DNA of 64,000 nt, taken from assembly GCF_032854445.1 (NCBI RefSeq), contig NC_088298.1, forward strand, positions 21,227,295 to 21,291,294. Direction: 5' to 3'. This DNA is from Liolophura sinensis (taxonomy: Eukaryota > Mollusca > Polyplacophora > Chitonida > Chitonidae). Each line of letters starts with the position of its first letter. Positions within the stretch are counted from its first letter, which is position 1. The position numbers and the translations under genes were made by a program. Below, one piece after another: positions 45,971 through 57,147 of this stretch. The notes under the pieces were generated by a model. It made no database searches. It saw only the letters and a program-made list of their open reading frames with translations, and was not told the origin of the DNA.

Positions 45971-46871
45971 CAGGATGCTAGCACGTAACTAATGGCAACC
46001 AGTTATGTAGGTATTGCGTCGACATCTCCGTCAAATACATCTCTGTACTCCTTACAGCTTATGTGCCGTTCACAACGCTCGATTTACACCACTGCCACCA
46101 CTAGACAGACTTGACCTTTGGAGCCAGGTCGACACACATAGGCTTGTTCAAGCTTAGTCTAACCACTGGTGTCCTGGAGTGGAACTATTTAGTAAGCACT
46201 CTTCAAGGAAATTGGTTTAGGTGTGGGTCAGAATCATGCTGCAAATATCTTTGATAAATGAATGCATGTGAATGAGATATTCTTAGAAATAAAGGTTGAG
46301 AGACAGAGTTTTTGCGTTTTCTGACATCACTTCCTGCCTCATCACCGTGATCCCAGTTACCCTGGTGTTGTTCAAGATTTCTGTACGAAATCTGCTAGCG
46401 TGGCAGTGATGTACAGCGAACGTAGAGCGTGGCGCTTAGGCTGTAAGCAGTATAGCGTGCGCTTTGCGAAACGAGCCGTTGATTCCTATATTTGAAAACT
46501 ACAATACAAAGTTGGCTTTATTACTGTTTGTAATTTCTTCTTGTTTTTATTTTCAAGTACACGATATATCTTTTACAACACAAATACAGGTAAGTATTTA
46601 CATTCCAAGCTAGTTAATTAAAAAGAAACTCTAGCCGTTTATTAATTGCGAATTGTACAACGTAACCCATAAGAACATCAAGAAGATTCAAATTGTTTTC
46701 TGGAATAACGACGTCGGAAAACAGGTAATATATGAGAATGCTATCACGAAATACTTCAAAAAATGTTGCCAAAAACTTCACACACTGACTTAATTTGGCT
46801 TTTACAGTGCATGATGTGTTTACTTGTGGTCAGGAAAAGAGAGGCGCAAGTCTGAGATTTATTTTGATATG

Positions 46872-46957
46872 AAAATTTATTTATTTCATTGGTGCTTTAC
46901 GTAGTACTCCAAAAAATTTCACTTATACGACGGCGGTCAGCATTATGGTGGGAGGAA
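46872..46957 (-). repeat. SINE family S1, tail fragment
   Basis: TTTATTTCATTGGTGCTTTA and ACGGCGGTCAGCATTATGG, minus strand. Confidence 0.75.
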
Positions 46958-48090
46958 AGATTTGAAAATTAATTTGATTGATGTTTAACTTAGCTGGATG
47001 TTTAACTTAACTTCTTAGGATCAGAGCAACCCGTGTTACCTTCACTAAAACTGCGGCAGATGCTTGACGCGACCTCTGTGACAAAAGACGGTCTCGACTG
47101 GGTGATCATCCAGCTTGAACACCTCAATCTCAGGGGATAACTGTAACGTAAATCATTGCGGTCGAAAATGACACCGTGGGGAGATCGTGCAAAAATTTAC
47201 TGCAGGGGTCTTTACGGGTGCAACTTGAAACCCTGTGAATGGCTGAGAAAATGTTGAGCTATGAGGCAAAAAAAACTTCCTTCGTGTTTGACATGTAAAT
47301 CGCTACCGACGATTCGCTATCTGTGAACTATGGGTGGCCAATGGACCCATATGACTGGCCAAAAACTTTTATCAAACTGGACACCGACACCATCTCACAA
47401 TGCATCTCCTTATAAGTTAATAACACAAAAAAACATGGGCCATAACTTCCGTTGAAAGGAAAAGACAACTCATGCACGGCTGCACCTGTCCAATTTTTAT
47501 CTGAGTTCAGCTCTTGTCTGTTGTTTCTGAGTATTTAAACCCACCCCCATTTAAATAATCTTCAGCATTTACACAGAACCCAGGTCCCTTAGCTGACAGA
47601 ATGGCTGCTCCCGTGACCTTCCAAGACATAAAATTTGATAGCCATTATCTTCCTTGTGATATTCATTTGTTTAGGATTGTAAAAATCGCCCTTCAATAAT
47701 ATATGCACGGATATTTTCCTTTCCGGCATAGCTGTGAGTAGAAATTCCATTTCCATCAATCTGTGGTACCCATGAATGGAAATGATAGGGAAGTATGTCA
47801 TAATAAACGAACGAACGAACGAACGAACATCATCGATTTCTAACAGGTTTGGGTACTGATTCTGATTCGCTGCTGTCAGAGAGAGGCAAGTCCAGGGCAT
47901 GCCTTGCTTAAGCTGATCTTTAGGTGTGGTACATTTATTCAGGGTTTTGCCCAGGCTGCAGGATTTATCCGAGGAAACCCTATGTTCAGTGCATTAGCAC
48001 AGGTTCTGAATCCCTTTATTATGTGGGACTTTCAGAGAAGAATAGAACTCGTGTCAGCAAAACTAACCTCTGTCTGCTCTTTCATTGAGA
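46958..48090. other. Stretch with no supported gene
   Basis: Only a (CGAA)n microsatellite at about 47808-47828 is evident. The open frames at 47589-47900 and 47904-48113 have no domain. Confidence 0.5.
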
Positions 48091-48095
48091 CTGTA

Positions 48096-48250
48096 CCCCA
48101 GTTACATTGGTAACACGGGGACAAAAATTAATTTGATTGTTGTTTAACTATCGAATTTTTCACTTAATACCGCCACGTGCGTTCAGCGAAAATATATCTG
48201 TACTGTCCGTGTCCTTTGTGTGGGCCTTTAGAGTTATCACAAATACAAAG
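48096..48250 (-). repeat. Element R, single copy
   Basis: CCCCAGTTACATTGGTAAC, then the antisense tail, then ACTGTCCGTGTCC and GTGTGGGCC. Confidence 0.82.
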
Positions 48251-48490
48251 GATATAGCTTATAATTAAACTTCACTGATTTGTTTTCATATAGGTTAGGT
48301 AAAAAAGGATTTATGCATATTATTTGCCTGTTTTTAATGATTTTTTCCTTTGGTGCACTAACATTTTTAGTTTTTTTTTTAAAATAATTTACATGAAACA
48401 GACAGCAGATTTAATACGACTGGCCTGTTGAGGACTGCTTGTACTTTGCTTGTCCTATATATGCCTTTAGGGGTCATACTCTGATATTAT

Positions 48491-48496
<6 letters not shown>

Positions 48497-48540
<44 letters not shown>
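48497..48540. repeat. (TA)n microsatellite
   Basis: About 44 bp of AT dinucleotides. Confidence 0.95.
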
Positions 48541-49740
48541 GTCAGATGATGTAGGGACACAAACGATTTTTTTTTAATAAAACATTATTTATGGATAAAT
48601 GGATATGAATAACACACAATGAATACCAATGTTAACGTCAATATTCGCCCAAGGATCACTCGCATATACAATAGAGAACCTGTCAAACGCATATATAGAC
48701 AAATAGGATAATACCTATAAGAAACAAAATATTTATACTAAGTACTAAACAGTGAAAGAGGATCCTCTCCGGTGTAACATTCTTAATATACCATTAGGGG
48801 ATAAAAAGATTTTTTTGTAATTATTTCCGAACCCACGAATTTAAATTCCCAAGTTTCGAGTTCGAACTCTTTTATCGTTGAAAGTAGAAAATGTCCAGCT
48901 GTATCATGTGACCTGTCAAATGTTAGACAACTATTTTTGATCACATTCACTGTGTAACATGGGCATCTGCAAGTAGTGTCATAAAAAGTAATTTAAAGTG
49001 GAGGAATGATAGAGAAGATTGACGATCTGAATGTTTGTGAACTTGAGAAGTTCCTAAAGGAAAGAGGTGTCGTTTGTGCCTCTGGAAAAGGGTGAGACTG
49101 GTAATCAGTAAATTAATGTCAACAAAGGCTGCCTAACGTTTTCCACCATTCCATGATACAGTAGGACTGTTTTTACCTTTGATGACAGAAGAGTTCCAAC
49201 TCGAAACTGCCCTATTAAAGTCTCGAGCTAAAATAAAACTAAGAGCTGTGCCCAGGAAATGAGATGATGGTCTGATGGCCGGAGGAAGAAAGCATATAGC
49301 TCTTACACTCCAGCGACTGACGATCGGCGTGTCCAGATCGGCGCGCCTAGATCTTCCTCAGTGGTGTTTGGATTTGTTTCCATTTGCTTCCGAATTGAAC
49401 ATGAATCTAGTTATACAACAACCCTCTTGTAATTTTGAAACATTAATATGGGCCAAAATCACCAGCACAACCCCTCAGGAGGCTACGACCTGAACCAGGA
49501 ATACCCCGGGCCTGCGTGTAAGGCTATTCAAACAGTTCTCCAGATTGGGAGGGGTGGGGGGGGGGGGGGGTGCTCTAGTTTATAAACTTAATCTATGGTT
49601 ACAGAAAATGAGCACGCAAACCAAAAATCGGACACTCCATAGATCAGTGGTACAGAAGCCAACGACCTATAAGAATCATTAACTTCATTAAATTTATAAA
49701 ACGTATACATGAATCGTGCTAGTTTTACTATCCGGTCTGA
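48541..49740. other. Stretch with no supported gene
   Basis: Holds a poly-G run (49556-49570). No recognised repeat or coding exon. Confidence 0.5.
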
Positions 49741-49744
49741 CCAG

Positions 49745-50000
49745 TGACGTCAGAAATTAAATTCCAATGAACATCACTGAATTTTTTTTAACCTAATTCT
49801 CCTTAATCCATGGTGTTAGGGGTGTATGTAAATTGCTACTATTTATGCATTTACATGAACAGTCAGAATAAAACCCTGACCCAGGTAAACTGACAATAGG
49901 CCATGTTTCACAGGTTACGTGTGAACAAGTGCAAGCTGTCACACTGTCCTCGCTGCTCTGGTTTTAATCTCTATGCTGTACGTCTTTGATTACACTGATA
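49745..50000 (+). repeat. Interspersed repeat C, near-complete
   Basis: Runs from CCAATGAACATCACTG through GCATTTACATGAACAGT, AATAAAACCCTGACCCAGGT and GCAAGCTGTCACACTGTCC to CTCTATGCTGTACGTCTT. Confidence 0.72.
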
Positions 50001-50910
50001 TATGCAATGTAGGCTGTGAATTTAATGAGTCTTGTTCTGTGTTCTTAGGTTCTCAGGCTCGTGATGAACGTCAACGTTGAGAACTGCATGGCCTTGCTAT
50101 TATTCATCGGTGGTGTCCACTGTCATTGAGAGTTAGTATATAATTGTGTGTTTTGACGGATGTAATGCTAATTAGTCTTCTAAACATGGCCAAATTACAT
50201 AAAACATGAAATTCATGAAATTAAACGTGCAAAACTGATCAAGCTCGTTTCGAAATTTAATTTGGAGTTACCCAAAATGGACATTCAATTTTATGAAAAG
50301 AAAACAATATTCAAAAGATACATTGCATAGAAACAACAACAACAACAACAATCAGAACCAAGGACACCATTAACTACGCAAACCTTAAGCATGAAACCTA
50401 CAGGTTTTCAAACGTAATCTGAGCTAACAGACAACCAACCTGCTGTTTTTATCAAAAAGCGGACAAGAGCAGTTACTGCATAGAAACCAGCGACCAGTGA
50501 GAACAAAGGAAAACATTAAATATTCAGTGCTGACGCGCATAATCTGAGGACGCGCATAGTCAAAGTAACCCGTAAGTTTGATGGATATGGAGCTATGCGT
50601 CGAAACGGACATCCGTATACCAAACGTCAACCAATAAGGACGTTCCGTGTCAATAATCGCAAGGCGAATTCCCAAAACGATGTTTAGTATAAATTTCAAA
50701 AGAATAAGAAAGTACATGAAGTAGGAAAACAGGGAGGGATCCTACAAAGAGAAGCAGTCAACACTTTCAAATGATGTATGGAAGACGCATGGTATTTTTC
50801 TAGCCGACTGAGAACCGATTCACAAGGCAGTCGTTAGGGCTCCATTTCTATTCAACTAGATAGGAGTAAGATGACAATTAAGATGCGTGTACAGTATTCT
50901 TTTCCATTGA
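50001..50910. other. Stretch with no supported gene
   Basis: (CAA)n at about 50332-50351. The region 50575-50665 resembles 52310-52455 (AAACGGACATCCGTATACCA / AAACAAATGTTCGTATACCA), a diverged duplicate. Confidence 0.5.
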
Positions 50911-50916
50911 AATGTA

Positions 50917-51080
50917 CCCCAGTTACATTGGTAACATGGGGACAAAAATTTATTTGATTGATGTTTAACTATCGAATTTTTCACTTATCTCTTAAACGAC
51001 CGTCCAGCGGGACTATATCGGAGCAACCCGTGCTCAAGATGTGGGCCCCAAGATCTGCCACATGCACAACGATTAAGCTT
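50917..51080 (-). repeat. Element R, single copy
   Basis: Core at 50917, antisense tail, then GACTATATCGGAGCAACCCG and ATGTGGGCCCCAAGA. Confidence 0.82.
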
Positions 51081-51536
51081 CACTTGTTTGAAAGCAGGTG
51101 AGCGATGTAACAATTAATGCAAATTATTTACTTTTCATTTTTTCACATATTTTATAACTGACACGAAAATAAATATTACGCCTAATGATTTGATACACCA
51201 TAGCTTTCTTAGCTCGGCCACATATCAATGTTTCAATGCTCTGCCCCGTGTACGTGCCTTTAATAGCTGTCACGAGCATAGAGGTAAAATGGCATCAGCA
51301 TTATCACTTGGTTTTGATTTGTGGCACTGATGAATGGAAACACAGAAACTAATCAAACATCTTGGTTCACATGTTGTTTTATACCTGAAGATGATTTCCC
51401 ATTATTATATATGCCACACGGACACCCACAAAGTGAGCTTCAAAGTCACTAACCATAAGAACCAGTCTGAAACACCAATGAAGGAAATAACGTTTGTACA
51501 GTGTCATGTTCTGATAATAACTTTATATGACACGCA

Positions 51537-51610
51537 CCCCAGTTACATAGTAACGTGGGGACAAAAATTAATTTGATTGTTGTTAAACTATCGAATTTTT
51601 TACTTCAGTA
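51537..51610 (-). repeat. Element R, core only
   Basis: CCCCAGTTACATAGTAACG and the antisense tail, then directly joined to interspersed repeat C. Confidence 0.75.
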
Positions 51611-51812
51611 AATTGCAATTAACACCACTGCATTTTTTTTTTTACCGAATTCTGCCTAAGGCATGCAGCTAGGGGCGTGTACATTGCTACTATTTATGCA
51701 TTTACATGAATAGTTAGCAAAGACCCCTAACCGAGGTGAACTGACTATAACACTGTCGTCGATGCTCTGGTTTTTCACTCTATGCTGTAGGTCTTAATTG
51801 CATGTAATCCTC
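51611..51812 (+). repeat. Interspersed repeat C
   Basis: GCAATTAACACCACTGC, TACTATTTATGCATTTACAT, AACACTGTCGTCGATGCTCT and TCTATGCTGTAGGTCTT, as in the 49745 copy. Confidence 0.7.
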
Positions 51813-51999
51813 AGTCACAAACTTCATTTCATGCATCAGCACGATGTAGCTCAAGTTCCGAAATGAACGGCGTTAAATTCTATAAATTCTATTTTCAAGT
51901 GAATTATAACAACACATTCAAAGATTTTAGTTGGGGGGGGGGGGGGGGGGCACGCAAATAAAATGCATATATGTCCATTTATCGCTGAATTAAATTTTA

Positions 52000-52155
52000 A
52001 ATTAAAACATTTTACTGTTGTATTTGTGACAAATCTAAGGGCCCACATGTAGGACACTGGTAATGCTGATATAGTTGTACTGAATGGATATTTTTGGGCT
52101 ACGTGAAAAATTCGATAGTTAAACATCAATCAAATTAATTTTTGTCCTCACTTTA
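52000..52155 (+). repeat. Element R, only copy in the opposite orientation
   Basis: Read on the minus strand it gives GAGGACAAAAATTAATTTGA, the tail block, AACTATATCAGCATTACCAG and GTGGGCCCTTAGA. All other R copies read that order on the plus strand. Confidence 0.75.
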
Positions 52156-52955
52156 CCCGTGCTAATGAGGTAAATTTCAAAACAATAACAGATCTTTAAG
52201 TGCGTTACATCTTACAGACAGTCAGCCACGGTTTTCTGGAAGACACTTATCAAGATGTTAGGGGTGGTATTCCCTGGCAATTATGAATCTGTACGCCGAA
52301 ACAGACCTTCGTATACCAGCCGTCAATCAATAAGGACGTTCCAGATCTACATTAAATCACAAGGCCAATCCCCACTAATGATGTACAAACCTATAGTCGA
52401 AACAAATGTTCGTATACCAGCCGTCAACCAATAAGGACGTTCACGATCAATAATCGCAAGGCCAATTCCCAAAAACGACGTATAACACAAACCACTAAAG
52501 AACTAAGAAAGTATATAAAGTACGAAAATAGGACGGAATCATGCAAAGAAGAAGCACTCAGTTTTCAATGATGTTGGAAAGACGCAAGGTATGTTCTACG
52601 CGAGTGAGTGAGATCAGTATTCAAATCGTGTACCACGCTGGAATATAAGCTGTCGATAACAAAATATGTATCACAGTTGCGCTTTGATTGCAACTCTTCA
52701 TATATCCAACAGGGCGATCTAATTCAACACGAACCACCAAAGAGACCACTGTCAGACATTCTCCAGGCGCATAAAACTCAGTCTTACTTGGATAGCAATA
52801 TACCGAAGGGTCCTGCACATGACGCGTACATATCTCGCCTTGTAGTATTTGTTAAATCCTGTGTGTTAAGTGACGATTTCAATCAACGTCACAAGTTATT
52901 ACTGTAAACCCTAGTGCGTCAAGGTTATTCCATCAAATGTGTTCGTTCTGTTTGT
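52156..52955. other. Stretch with no supported gene
   Basis: Two similar blocks at about 52310-52345 and 52405-52445 (GTATACCAGCCGTCAATCAA / GTATACCAGCCGTCAACCAA). A 99-codon plus-strand frame at 52608-52907 is unrecognised. Confidence 0.5.
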
Positions 52956-52957
52956 TT

Positions 52958-53211
52958 ATTTCATTACTTGATTGGTTTTTTCGCCGTACTCAAGAATATT
53001 TCACTTTTACGACAGCATTATGGTGGGAGTACACTGGGCAGAGCCCAGGGAAAAAGTACGACCACCCGCTGGTTGCTGTAAGAACTTCCCACGCATGGCC
53101 ACAGAGGGAGCCAGCATGAGCTTGACTTGAACTCACAACGACCGCATTGATGAGAGGCTCTTGGGTCATTGTGTCACGCTGGCGCGCTAACCACGTCGGC
53201 CGCGGAGCCCC
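52958..53211 (-). repeat. SINE family S1, near full length
   Basis: Tail at left, B-box complement CTTGACTTGAACTCACAACG, and head at right (GCTAACCACGTCGGCCGCGG). Diverged, so older than the 6797 copy. Confidence 0.82.
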
Positions 53212-53519
53212 ACCGCAGAGACACAAAACCACATTCGTAGCCATGCAGGGAGGCAAAAGTAACATTTCATTAAACAATGTCCAAAATTAAAATCCGCTAT
53301 ACTGGATTTAAGTCTAATACCCTCAAGTATGTTATTGGCGTTTGGCCTCAGTTCCACAATAAGCTGAATGAAATTCACTTTGCTGTTGATCAAGTAGTCT
53401 TAACCAGGCGCCGTATTCGGCATTGCCCGTAACACTCAATTTTATCCATGATGGGGGCACTGATCCCAGTGTTATCTCTCTCTCTCTCTCTCAAAAAAAA
53501 AAAATAAAAAAAAAATAAT

Positions 53520-53754
53520 AATAATCTATTAAACTGAACAGAAAGTCTGCTATCTTAGTGGCACTGGAATGTAAATACTGTTATTGCAGCACATTATCCT
53601 GTTAAATATCACACACATATTCTATTAATTCAACTAGCCATTCTATTAGACTAACAGGATATTATGTTGAATATGACAGAATATTGTGAATATACATTCT
53701 GGCATAACTCGGAGAACGGATTTCTGTTCAATTTAAAAGATTAATTTTTTGAGT
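53520..53754. mobile_element. MITE family M1, left end replaced by simple repeats
   Basis: GAACAGAAAGTCTGC to GATTAATTTTTTGAGTG. The expected left end is replaced by (CT)n and A-rich sequence at 53478-53519. Confidence 0.75.
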
Positions 53755-53859
53755 GAAACTTTGTTGTGATTTAATGCGATTGTATGTTAAAGTGATTGGC
53801 AAGCTTGCCAGAAAGATGCCTGTAGGTGTGCTAAGTCTACACTGTTTTAATATGTAATC

Positions 53860-53930
53860 CAACCAATTACAAGTAACGTTGGGACAAAAACGAGTTCAAT
53901 GGTGTTTAAGAATGGAATGTTTCACCAGGC
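53860..53930 (-). repeat. Element R, diverged core
   Basis: CAATTACAAGTAACGTTGGG, then ACAAAAACGAGTTCAATGG and TTTAAGAATGGAATGTTTCA. Confidence 0.6.
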
Positions 53931-54208
53931 TGAAAAATGTGTTCACAGCAAATATGTGACCGTCAACCGCTTTCTGCAGTTAAGAGGAATCACAAACATA
54001 GTAGTAAAATAAAAACAAATACATGCATCACTTCGTTTGTTTCATTCGTAAATATGATCGGAACATATATCATAACAACATACAATTCAAAATCAGGCTT
54101 CGAGTCAATTAACGGTGAGAAAATGGATTAGAGAGATTCGCCTCGTCCTTATCTCCCGACAGAACAATTTTCGTAATCCGTGTCAGTCTGACATTTGCTT
54201 GGAATGTA

Positions 54209-54365
54209 CCCCAGTTACGTTGGTAACATGGGGACAAAAATTAATTTGATTGATGTTTAACTATCGAATTTTTCACTTAACCTTCACACTTCCGTTCAGT
54301 CAACTATATCTGCTTTGTCCGTGTCCAAGTTGTGGGCCCTAAGACCTCGCACCAGCACAACAGCA
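54209..54365 (-). repeat. Element R, single copy
   Basis: Core at 54209, tail, GTTCAGTCAACTATATCTGC and GTTGTGGGCCCTAAGA. Confidence 0.82.
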
Positions 54366-54904
54366 AACTAAAATTTTACGCTTCAATTACTTTTTCCAGT
54401 TCATACTATGCACGCACGGATAAATTCGCATAAATCACTTGTTTTTAAAACATATTTCTTCGTACGGCCGTAAGAGACTGTAACTAAAATTCTAGATTAA
54501 GAACATTAGCATCGCTGGAGTAAAACTGACCCTGCCGCTATCAACGTGACGGGGAAACGTTGAATATCACTAAGTTAACTTTTCTACCACCGAATATTGC
54601 ACTAACACTGAAGAAAAGGTTGAAAGTAAATTAAGAAGTTCAACTCATTTACCTTCGCATCACTATAACGTATACATCTAAATATGCACACATACTCGTG
54701 TGTAAAAAAATGAATATTTACCTTTTTTTAAAGCTCTACGGAAGATCAGCCTTTAAATACTGGCAATGAATGGACTGTTGAGACTAAATAAAGCTAATAT
54801 TCATTTTTTTTTTGGGTGGGGGGGGGGGGGGGCAGCAGCTCATCTATTGGCCTTAAAAGAAATGGCAGAAGCTGTTCGCTATATTTGCATCGAAATAGCA
54901 ACTT

Positions 54905-55165
54905 TAGGACTGTGACGTACAATAAATTGCAATAAACATCACTGCAATTTTCCTCCCCTAAGTCTGCACAAGAATTGGTGCTAGGGGGCGTGTAATCTGA
55001 TACTATTTATGCATTTACATGAAACGGTTAGAAAAAAACCCTTTACTGAGCTAAAGTCGTATTTCATCGGTTAAGTGTGACCATTTGCCAGCTATCACAC
55101 TGTCACTCTTTTTGCACACTGTTGCTCTCTCGCAAGGCTGTACGTCTTAAATATATCGTATTTAT
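54905..55165 (+). repeat. Interspersed repeat C
   Basis: AATAAACATCACTGCAATTT, CTATTTATGCATTTACATGA, CCATTTGCCAGCTATCACAC and CTGTACGTCTTA. Confidence 0.7.
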
Positions 55166-55572
55166 GTAGAAGTCGTGAGGGGCTGGAGTATAGTCAGAAA
55201 ATGCATTGTAGTCATGAACAAATATAGCGTCTATCTCATTGGATAAGTAAGTTCTGCGTTCGGATCTGATTAATCAAAGAGAAGATCGTCTGCTTGAAAT
55301 TTGAAGTTATTGGGCATAAGACTTTCACACCTCACGAGGGCCCCTCAAATGAAGAGAAACAAGATGACAATATAAAATGCCAGGGTGGCCTTCTCAACCA
55401 GGAGAGAATGGTCGTTCGTATTTCAAGCTGACCATACGCTTTGTTGTTATGGGGTTCTCCCACTTGAGTAAACAAGTATAACTTCATCATTGTGTACACG
55501 ATGGACTTTGAATTACAATATCTACCCCTAACGTTCGTGAAGAGAATAAGGTTGCTATTTTTTCTTTAAATA

Positions 55573-55730
55573 CCCCAGTTACGTTGGTAACTTGGGGGCA
55601 AAAATTAATTTGATTGATGTTTTACAATCGAATATTTCACTTAACCTCACCTTCGCTGACGAGTAAAACTATATCAAAGTGACCCGTGTTCTCGTCGTGG
55701 GACCTAAGAGCTGCAATAACCAGTACAGTA
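55573..55730 (-). repeat. Element R, single copy
   Basis: CCCCAGTTACGTTGGTAAC, tail, AAACTATATCAAAGTGACCC and TCGTGGGACCTAAGAGC. Confidence 0.82.
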
Positions 55731-56284
55731 AAATAAAAGATCCCGCTCTATTAATCTGTTCGAATTCCATGTCAACGGTCAATAGATATTTAACACTTGT
55801 TTATAAATGTTTTTGTCCCAATCTCACATGAAAAGAATATTAGCAGAATGGAATAACCGCACCTGAAGTTCCCACCACCAAACCTGTGCAGAAATGACGT
55901 TCACAGAAGAACCGTTCATGCAGTGAATCAACATGGCCGCCAAAGCAATATGATAGGAACCGCGAGCTGAAGCGGGACGTTAAGAAGTCACAAATTTGTG
56001 GTTTCAATTAATACCTTATGTAAGTTTGAATTTGGCTTATTTGTTCAATTCTTTTTTTTTCTTCTGTTTTTTTTTTTAAATTGTTTTATACACGTATTGC
56101 CATTAGTGTTGTTACTGTGTGATATCTGCAGTGGGCAAAGATTCACTGTTTTGAACACAAATATGAAAGAAAGCATTTTGAAATTGTGTTCAGTAAACAT
56201 TCTGCAACGGTTATGCACATACAAAATATATAGATGATTGGCGACAAAATCACATGCTTATCGATGCCGGGTATATATACGCTC

Positions 56285-56500
56285 CATTTATTTATTTATT
56301 TATTACATCGTTGTTTTATGGCTGTACTCAAGAATATTCCACTTATGCGATGACAGACAGTATTATGGTGGAAAGAAACCGGGCAAGGCTCGGCGGGAAC
56401 CCAAAACCTTCCGTGTCTTGCTGGCAAACGGAGAGGAAGACCGCATGAGACTTGAACTCATAGCAACCGCATTGCTGCGAGGCCCCTTTCCCGGCTGCGT
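56285..56500 (-). repeat. SINE family S1, diverged copy
   Basis: (TTTA)n, TATGGCTGTACTCAAGAAT, GACAGTATTATGGTGG and GACTTGAACTCATAGCAACC. The head is partly replaced. Confidence 0.78.
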
Positions 56501-56793
56501 AGTCATTTGAGGCGAGGCGATGCGAGCCGGGTGGATTTGGTGGGAGTTACATATACACATTAACCAATGGCTGGTGCTAGATCTGTTTTCTCGCTGAAGA
56601 TTACCGTCTCTATCGAATGATGATATGAGATTAATTTACCACACTACACACAGAGGATACAAACGCGTCTATAGAGATCATCAGTTTCCTGATGTGAGTT
56701 CACTTTCACGGCAAAATGCTTGGAGGAAAGCGTCTCTGACATGTTGTCTGTAAGAATGTCAGGTGTATTAGTCAGATATTATTTTGGTACAAA

Positions 56794-56930
56794 TCCCAGA
56801 AACGTTGGTAACGTGGGGACAATAATTAATTCGACTGGTGTTTTAACAATCAAATATTTCAGTTAGCTGAATCAAAGGCGCTGAGTACGACTATACTAGC
56901 GCCATCCGAGTCCGCTGCTCTAAAATTCCA
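56794..56930 (-). repeat. Element R, diverged copy
   Basis: CCCAGAAACGTTGGTAACG, then AATAATTAATTCGACTGGTG and ACGACTATACTAGCGCC. Confidence 0.75.
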
Positions 56931-57147
56931 CATTTTTGAGTTGTCTTTCGTGGTACAGTGTAAAAACTTCTATCAACTGCAAATTATTAAAGTTCTTTTT
57001 CACAACAAAGCATCAACTGCAACTTTTCTTCTAATTTGATTGAACCAGCCAAACAATTCTGAGGTTAATTCGGCAATATATTCTCTTAACTCACTCGGTA
57101 AGACAAAATGGATTTTGGTTTCATGTCTGCTATTATTTGAATATGTA

